Shown here: positions 57,300 to 64,000 of the stretch, piece by piece
Position numbering within the stretch: the stretch's first letter is position 1
Layout of the letters: every line of letters starts with the position of its first letter
The notes under the pieces: model-generated
The model's input: only the letters and a program-made list of their open reading frames with translations
The model's database searches: none
What the model was told of the DNA's origin: nothing
Translations under genes and position numbers: made by a program
Assembly (NCBI RefSeq): GCF_025766255.1
Contig: NW_026516710.1
Location: 186,001 to 250,000 of the forward strand
Direction: 5' to 3'
DNA from: Zychaea mexicana
Taxonomy: Eukaryota > Mucoromycota > Mucoromycetes > Mucorales > Lichtheimiaceae
Length of the DNA stretch: 64,000 bases

Positions 57300-58977
57300 C
57301 TAGAGCCTAGAGGATCCTTTAGCAAGTAGCTGTTCTTTTTTCGCCTTTTGACGCTGCTGCTGTTCAACAATTTCAGATGCACGACGCAATTCTGCTTTGC
57401 CAAGTTGCTGCAAGTGGACCTATAATATTGATTGGAAAGAAGAAACGTCTAGATCAGTCTCATCTGTTTGCGTTACGACCGATTTGTTCCTATTATTACT
57501 GACCTCGTCGGGTCCGTCGGCGATGCGCAAGTATCTTGCATTGACGAAAATATGAGGCAACTTGGTGTCCTGAGAAAGACCAGCAGCGCCAAATGCCTGT
57601 ATGGCGCGATCAGCAACGCGTTGGAGCATATTGGGTACAGCAATCTGCCATTGATCACATTACTTTCTGTCAGTATGTACAAAGACTATGATGCTACTTG
57701 ATGTAACAGTATGATAGCAGTCTAAAACAAATACCTTTGCCATGGCAATTTCTCGCTTGGCATTCTTTGCTTGAACTTCATCGATTCTCTTTGCTGCACT
57801 GAGGACAAGGTAACGCGACTGTTCAATTTCAATACGGCATTTGGCGATTTCTGCAACGATAGTGCCATGCTCGGATAAGGTTTTTCCGAACGTTCTTCGA
57901 GATGGATCAGTGACACGAGCAATCATCAAGTCAAGGGCCTGTTCAGCCATCCCAATGCATCGCATGCTGAATATATTTCTATAATTAGCTCACTGTCATT
58001 GTCATCTCTTCATCCTCTTTCTTTATCCATGCTATTCCCGTAAATTCTTACCAGTGATGGATACGACCAGGACCCAAGCGCCCTTGGATTACTTCAAATC
58101 CACCGCCTTCACCGAGGATGATATTTTCTACAGGCACACGGCAATCAGAGAAGATGATCTCAAAATGACCATGGGGAGCATGATCATAGCCCACAACGGT
58201 CAAAGGACGGACGATCTGAACACCGGGGGTCTCGCGTGGAACGATCACCAAACTCTGCTGTCTGTGACGATTGGCGTTATCCTTGTCCGATTTCCCCATG
58301 ACCAAAAACACCTTGCAGTTAGGCGAGCCAGTTCCGGATGCGAACCACTTGCGGCCATTAAGGACATATTCATTGCCTTCACGACGGATACTGGTCTCAA
58401 TATTGGTAGCATCGGATGATGCCACAGCGGGCTCTGTCATGGCAAATACCGATCGAATTGTTCCGTTCAATAGAGGCTTCAACCATTTCTCCTTTTGTGC
58501 CGGCGTACCATACTTTGCAAACACTTCCATATTTCCCGTATCAGGAGCAGAGCAGTTCATTGCTTCAGAAGCAATGCCACAACGGCCTAGCATTTCTGCA
58601 ATCAACGAATACTCCAAGTTGCTCAAACCACCGCCGTATTGGCCATATTCGTGACCCAAAAACAGGTTCCACAAGCCAAGCGAACGTGCCTTGACCTTAA
58701 GTTCTTCCATCACAGGGGGAAGCACGTTCCAGCGGTCTTCGTTTTTGCCCATTTGCTGTTCGTAGAGTGCCTCTGCAGGAATACAGTCATTCTAAATACC
58801 AGTCATTCAAAAATAATCAATATCTTTTACATATCTTTTTGATTTAAGAAAGGCGTCCCTAGACTAAGCTTTTATGTATACAGTTTATTTTACCTCAATA
58901 AAGTCTTTGGCTTTCGCGTATAGTTCGTGAAACTTGGGAGACAATAGACTAGGGTCGAGTAGAGTGCTAGTGGCCAT
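57300..58977 (-). CDS. ACAD10/11-like acyl-CoA dehydrogenase with C-terminal peroxisomal signal
   Basis: Five exons (58977-58894, 58791-58052, 57966-57735, 57644-57504, 57419-57300) encode 438 residues. This FAD flavoenzyme family removes hydrogens from C2-C3 of acyl-CoAs at the first beta-oxidation step. Landmarks: [46 protein letters not shown] (FAD-binding), [37 protein letters not shown] and the C-terminal [19 protein letters not shown], which is diagnostic of the ACAD10/11 branch. The last three residues are Ser-Arg-Leu, a recognised PTS1 variant, so a peroxisomal location is likely; the N-terminus ([13 protein letters not shown]) is not a mitochondrial presequence. ACAD11-type enzymes favour long-chain or 4-hydroxy-acyl substrates in animals. 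Confidence 0.93.
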
Positions 58978-60125
58978 GATTGATTGATTGGTTTGAATTA
59001 AAGAAGAAGCGAAGAGAGAAGAAAGGAAAAGGGTGGAAAAAGCTTATGCTTTTTACTGTTTTTCAATGCTTGGGGAATTTATTCAGTTGCGATGACAAAA
59101 TATGGCCCAGCCGTGGGTATTGTGTGTTAGGTTTAGTAGCTCCCAACGTCGTGTTATATGCATTTGGAGTGTGTAAGTCCAACACGCACATACTATCATT
59201 TTCTTTTAATGTCATGAGAAAGAAAGCTATATAAACATTACTAAGCATCCCAATTATGTAGTGTGTGCTTTTGAATAAATCCCTGTTGGTGTACTCTTTT
59301 TTTGTGTGTAGTATGCATGCTGTATTTTGCAATAAATATGCGTTTGTGGTGATGCTTTGATACACATTGGCTTTACCGAGTTTTACGAGAGAAAAAAAGC
59401 TCATGAGTATCTAGAGCAGCGTTCTTTATTTATAAATACATCATCAGAAATACTTGACGCGAGTATTAATGTGTGTTTGTACGTGAGCAATCGTGTGCTT
59501 TAGTTGCATTTTTGGCCTTGTATGCATAGTGTATAAATTGATAGCGAGTGCGTGGGTGTTGTCATGATAACACAAATGATCGTGGGAGAGCCGAAACTTG
59601 AATGGTATACATTTTTAGTAGCTGTAGTGTTCCTGTATAACAACGAGAGCTTCATGCAACACCCCTCCTTAATTTCTACTGGTATCTTGCCACTACGCGT
59701 AGAGGTATACCTCTCTTTAAACATTTAAGCAGCAAACAATTTATCCCACAGTACACTGACTTGAACTTTCCGAGAAGTAGTGGATGATACCTATTGTATA
59801 CGTAGGCCCTGCGTTAAGATTAAAAGCAAACCAATGAATCATGTATCAACTACAGTCTAGTGCTATATACAGTTCTTTTACATTCAAGTGTTATAAGCAA
59901 ATGCTGTAATCATTAAAAAACAATCAATAAAGCAAGCGAGCTTTTAGGTTACTGCAGTGTTATTAGCAAAGGTTGTAATCATGGAACAGCAAGTAATATA
60001 GCAAGCAAACTATTATGCGGTGCATCTTGGCTTTAAATAAGAAAAAGAGCTATCGGAATTTCAATATAGCCGAGCTACACATGGACATTGGCGGCCTGTA
60101 GTACTGGCAACCTCCCTCTTTGAAC
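58978..60125. other. Divergent intergenic region upstream of the dehydrogenase and uS9 genes
   Basis: No gene is supported. It carries a diverged tandem duplication (59887-60024) and otherwise AT-rich DNA. Both flanking genes are transcribed away from it. Confidence 0.55.
59887..60024. repeat. Imperfect tandem duplication, two units of about 69 bp
   Basis: AGTGTTATAAGCAAATGCTG at 59887 recurs as AGTGTTATTAGCAAAGGTTG at 59956, and the following parts (CAATAAAGCAAGC / TAATATAGCAAGC) also align. This is an old local duplication in the uS9 upstream region. Confidence 0.65.
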
Positions 60126-60985
60126 ATGGAAGCTGTCCAAACTTTCGGCCGCAAGGTGTGTATATCCATCCACTAAGAAATGAATCGAACAGTCCCTGTA
60201 GAAGGATGGATAACGATGGATGCAACATGGATGCGATTGGATCGATTACGGAAAACCGAAGAAACGACAAACATCGATATAATACATCAAATACTACGGA
60301 CGCGATTCGATTCATTTTCCACGATTCAGCAATGTTACCTCAGAAAATTAAATTCTCGTTGAATTTTATATTTGTTAGAAAACCGCTACTGCCGTTGCCC
60401 ACTGCAAGCGTGGACGTGGTCTTATCCGCGTCAATGGTGCTCCCCTTGAGCTCTTGGAGCCCCAAATCTTGAAGTTCAAGGTTTACGAAGTCGTCTTGCT
60501 CTTGGGTGAGGAGCGCTTCGCCAACGTCGACATCCGTCTCCGTGTCCAGGGTGGTGGTACGTTATTTTTATCTTCAAAAAAGAATATTTATGTGGAGGAC
60601 CTTGAAGGGTTGTATAGATATGTGGAATTAGAAATTAATTGGGAATGTTATAATAGGTGTTGTCTCTCAAGTCTACGCTATCCGTCAGGCTCTTGCCAAG
60701 GCTATCGTCGCTTTCTACCAAAAGTACGTCGATGAAGCTTCCAAGAAGGAGATCAAGGAAATCCTTGTTCAGTACGACCGTACTCTCCTTGTCGCCGATC
60801 CCCGTCGTTGCGAGCCCAAGAAGGTATGTTTTTCTATACACAATACACACACGCGTACAGAGAGAGGTTAGAGGGGGAATCTTATGTTGCGATCATGTGG
60901 ATACTAATTATCATGATGTTTTATTGTTATATAATAGTTCGGCGGTCCAGGTGCCCGTGCCCGCTTCCAAAAGTCATACCGTTAA
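60126..60985 (+). CDS. RPS16: 40S ribosomal protein uS9 (S16)
   Basis: Four exons (60126-60155, 60379-60556, 60657-60823, 60938-60985) encode 140 residues. uS9 sits in the head of the small subunit, and its C-terminal tail reaches the P-site tRNA. The start [10 protein letters not shown] is followed by [71 protein letters not shown] and the invariant tail [15 protein letters not shown]. The length fits the family (human 146, yeast 143). The C/G-ending codons in exons 2-4 contrast with the AT-rich introns, as expected for a ribosomal protein gene. Intron 1 (223 nt) is the longest; I saw no clear snoRNA boxes in it. Confidence 0.97.
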
Positions 60986-62361
60986 AATACTTTTCTACGT
61001 TGTGTTCTCTTCTTTTCTTGCATCATGTATCTTTTTTATGCGGAACAATGTTTATATTTTCAATCATTCTATATATAAATGAAGAAAGAAGTATGGGGCA
61101 TCGTGTCTTTTGTGTTGCAGCACAAACCAAGAGAAAGCTATATTTTTGTTCTACATTGTTGCTATTGTCATGTTTGAATCATTTAGCAGTAGTAATAGTA
61201 GTAGCAGCAGTAGCAGCGAATGTAGTGCTGATACGCTACTCGGCTATGTTCTATTACTATTAGCATGTGTCGTTTTGGTAGAAAGTTGAATAGGGTGATG
61301 ATTTCGAGTCTGCATATATATCTTTGCCCCGATAACATCGTTGCAGATCATAAACATCAAGTACAGTGTAGATTATACTGCGGCGTATCCGAAAGCGAAG
61401 AAAAAGGACAAAAGGCTATTAACTTTTTTCAAGGGTCGTTATCAATGCAACTATATTTCTGGTATGCATGTATATCACTGAAACCTACTATTGGTGAATA
61501 AGTTGTCTGGCTTGAAACTGGCAATACGGACAAAGAACAGGTGCTTACATTCGAGATAGAATACCTCATTTTGAATAGCTCGGTCGCTTTTATTTTACCC
61601 GATGTTGTTGTTGTGGCACGTTTTTTTTAAAGGTGTTTGTAAACCCAGCTTGATCTGGTAATATATTCGCGCGCAGAGAAGTCTGATTTGGACCGCATCG
61701 CTTAGTATTGACAAGCACCATGATATTACCGGGTGCGTGTTGTCAATAGCACGAGATTGGAACATCAGTAAGAACATATTTTCATTGTTTAAAGAATGAA
61801 AATTTATCCTGCTGGAACCGCATGCACGCAAGTTTTGGCTGAGATACGAGTAGAGCTGTATGTAATGTTATACTGATGAGAACGTCAAGTGCCCTTTGTG
61901 TCACGTAGGGAGGGATGAGCGAGAGAGAGGGAGAGACAGAGAGAGGAAGAGTGTAACTACTTTGTCAGAAGTTGAAGGAAGAGCAAAATCATGTATCTGC
62001 TATCGTGGATGCTTTCAGACCTGCTAAATACGCAGCCCAAAAGTCTAAACAAGAAGCAGATCCACCAAGCGTCAAAGGTTATTAATAGAAGCCGATTGCA
62101 ATCCAGTTATTACAGGCCCGTACACCAACAAAGAATAACGAGCCACCAGGGAGAAACCCTCACTCAACCCGCTTCCCCATCGGGCCCCTCTGCTTTCTAT
62201 TGGTTGTTCTGTGCTTTGTGAAACAGCAACACTTTAAAACCCGCATAGAGTGTTGACGTAACCAAAGGATGCACCTTCGATTTTCGCTGCCCGCATCGCG
62301 TTTTCCCTTTTGACAACCCAAGAGTTCTTCCAGCTTCATCTCCCAAAGTAAAAAAATAATA
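60986..62361. other. Intergenic region with promoter of the 14-3-3 gene
   Basis: No gene is supported in this stretch. GA-rich repeats lie at about 61918-61950. An inverted CCAAT box (ATTGG) at 62199-62203 and a CRE-like TGACGTAA at 62254-62261 lie about 160 and 100 bp before the 14-3-3 ATG. Confidence 0.55.
62254..62261 (+). promoter_or_regulatory. CRE/ATF-like site TGACGTAA upstream of 14-3-3
   Basis: It matches the core bound by bZIP ATF/CREB proteins and sits about 100 bp before the ATG, next to an inverted CCAAT box. Its function is only inferred from the motif and position. Confidence 0.35.
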
Positions 62362-64000
62362 ATGTCTACCGTAAGTTCATTTAATTGTCAAATCTCTTCC
62401 CATTCCACGGTGAACCTGTTTCTTTTCCATACTTGCTTTTATGGCGGGTGGGAGGGGCGTAATCACTTTAGAAAGAGAGAAAGGGAGCGAGCGAGCAATT
62501 CCACGATGGCTGTTATCTTCTCTTCTTGTTTGCCGGCAAAAATGAGGCAGAGAAACTTAACATATCATACGATATGCTATTCTCGTTACATTTCTCTTCT
62601 GTCAAGAAAAAATGAAACGACGTTCATCGCACATTCTTTACGCCACTGCGCGTGTAAAGCAAACGACCTTTTTTTGTCGAGCCTGGTGACATCCGTTGGT
62701 CGAATTGGCGACCAAAAACTCATCCGAGCCCTCCATCTGGTTCTTTTCGTGAAACATGTCGTTCATCGATATGCTTTCCTAGCCTCTCGCGCGCTCTTTT
62801 TTTCTCTCTTTCTTCTTGCACCTCTTCTTGACTCGAGAGCTTTTTGTCCCGTGTTCTCCAACGACCCAGACCCTCCTTGGTGCTAACCCAAATGTTTGTA
62901 CTTAGGAACGCGAAAACAACGTCTACATGGCCAAGTTGGCCGAACAAGCCGAGCGTTACGATGGTATGCTATAATCCTGCTTTCTTTCTCGCACCTCTCT
63001 CTCCACATCTCTTTATACTGTGTTTTCTGGACGAAAAGAGGAACAAGACGACATGAAACGCGTGAGAAGCGTTTCGTGTGCGTCATGAGTCACCTCCCCG
63101 CTCCAAAACTCTCCCTTTCTCCTTCCCTCCCTCATATCAACTATCCTAGTTGCATTGGCCATCCGTCTCATTCCATCTCCCCAAGAAAGAGCTCGTTCAC
63201 ATATGTTATGATGGATAGACTCATTTAATGATTTTAACTTCTTTTCTTTGCCTCACAATAGAAATGGTCCAGTACACCAAGGAAGTTTCCAAGGTAAGAA
63301 ACGAATCACATCACATCACAGAGGATAAAAAGATATGAGTTATAAACAATGGCAACGCGTTCTTTTCCTGAATAGATGGGTGTTGAACTGACCGTTGAAG
63401 AGCGTAACCTTCTCTCCGTTGCCTACAAAAACGTCATTGGTGCCCGCCGCGCTTCGTGGCGAATCGTGTCCTCCATCGAGCAAAAGGAGGAAGGCAAGGG
63501 CAACGCTGCCCAGGTCGAGAAGATCAAGGCTTACCGCCAAAAGATCGAGGCCGAACTCCAGGACGTCTGCTCTGATATTCTGAACGTTTTGAAGGACAAC
63601 CTGATCCCCAACGCTCAGGGCGGTGAATCCAAGGTCTTCTACTACAAGATGTGAGTTTTCAGAAAGAAAAGAGACGCGTTTCTGGCTCTTTTATATTAAA
63701 CGTGTGCTGTTATTCACAACAATACGGGCTGACACGATTAATACAGGATGGGTGACTACCACCGTTACCTCGCCGAGTTCCTTACTGGTGAGTCCCGCAA
63801 GGAATCTGCTACCCAGGCTCATGAGGCTTACAAGACCGCCACCGACGTTGCCCAGACCGAGTTGGCACCCACTCATCCCATCCGCTTGGGTCTTGCTTTG
63901 AACTTCTCCGTGTTCTACTACGAAATCCTCAACTCTCCCGACCGTGCTTGTCACTTGGCCAAGCAGGCCTTTGATGATGCTATTGCAGAACTCGATACCC
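62362..64000 (+). CDS. 14-3-3 protein, 3' end outside window
   Basis: Five exons are visible: 62362-62370 (only ATG-TCT-ACC), 62906-62963, 63262-63293, 63376-63650 and 63747 onward to the right edge. 14-3-3 dimers bind phosphoserine/threonine motifs and regulate kinases, transcription factors and metabolism. The sequence follows the family exactly: [20 protein letters not shown] is matched here by [20 protein letters not shown], then [49 protein letters not shown], and [14 protein letters not shown] with [20 protein letters not shown] at the edge. The phosphopeptide-contacting Lys and Arg of the first helices are present. Codon use is strongly biased (CAAGGC, GACGTC), indicating high expression. 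A 535-nt first intron follows the three-codon exon. Confidence 0.96.

Overview
This is eukaryotic nuclear DNA from an early-diverging filamentous fungus, most likely Mucoromycota (Mucorales-like). The genes are split by many short GT-AG introns (roughly 90 can be placed, mostly 50-110 nt). Leaders are pyrimidine-rich and proteins carry S/T/N/Q tracts. The gene set mixes fungal markers (Hal-type kinase, palA/RIM20, MAK32, fungal F-box protein) with genes missing from baker's yeast but shared with animals (NELF-A, phosphorylase kinase regulatory subunit, an ACAD10/11-like dehydrogenase). The species is not identifiable by eye. No operons, CRISPR arrays, rRNA genes or convincing tRNA genes are present.

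Layout. 1-11.3 kb: the 3' part of ICMT/STE14, a TMEM41/TVP38-type membrane protein, a single-exon F-box protein, a NELF-A homologue and a MAK32-like PfkB protein, all on +. 11.3-16.4 kb: a ten-exon phosphorylase kinase alpha/beta-type gene on -, whose stop codon overlaps that of MAK32. 17.5-21.5 kb: an NSUN4-like RNA m5C methyltransferase and Hikeshi/OPI10 on +, then a secreted M28 leucine aminopeptidase on -. 21.5-25.3 kb: a large, mostly empty divergent intergenic region. 25.3-26.6 kb: GAPDH. 27.1-39.9 kb: the ASCC3/SLH1 helicase (-) and RQC2/NEMF (+), head to head across 242 bp. 40-45.6 kb: gene-poor DNA holding a 314-bp TA-flanked inverted-repeat element. 45.6-51.5 kb: a protein with three HMG-box-like domains and palA/RIM20, both on +. 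52-59 kb, all on -: a HAL-type kinase, a cAMP-receptor-like seven-transmembrane protein and an ACAD10/11-like dehydrogenase ending in a peroxisomal signal. 60-64 kb: ribosomal protein uS9 (RPS16) and the 5' part of a 14-3-3 gene, both on +.

How the genes work together. The clearest unit is the shared promoter of SLH1/ASCC3, which splits collided ribosomes, and RQC2/NEMF, which acts on the released 60S with its stalled nascent chain. These are two successive steps of ribosome-associated quality control. RIM20 (ambient-pH signalling) and the HAL-type kinase (ion homeostasis) are convergent neighbours with related physiology. Exon models were built by hand from GT-AG sites, frame continuity and remembered family alignments. 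For the complete genes the summed exon lengths divide by three, but no transcript data were available.
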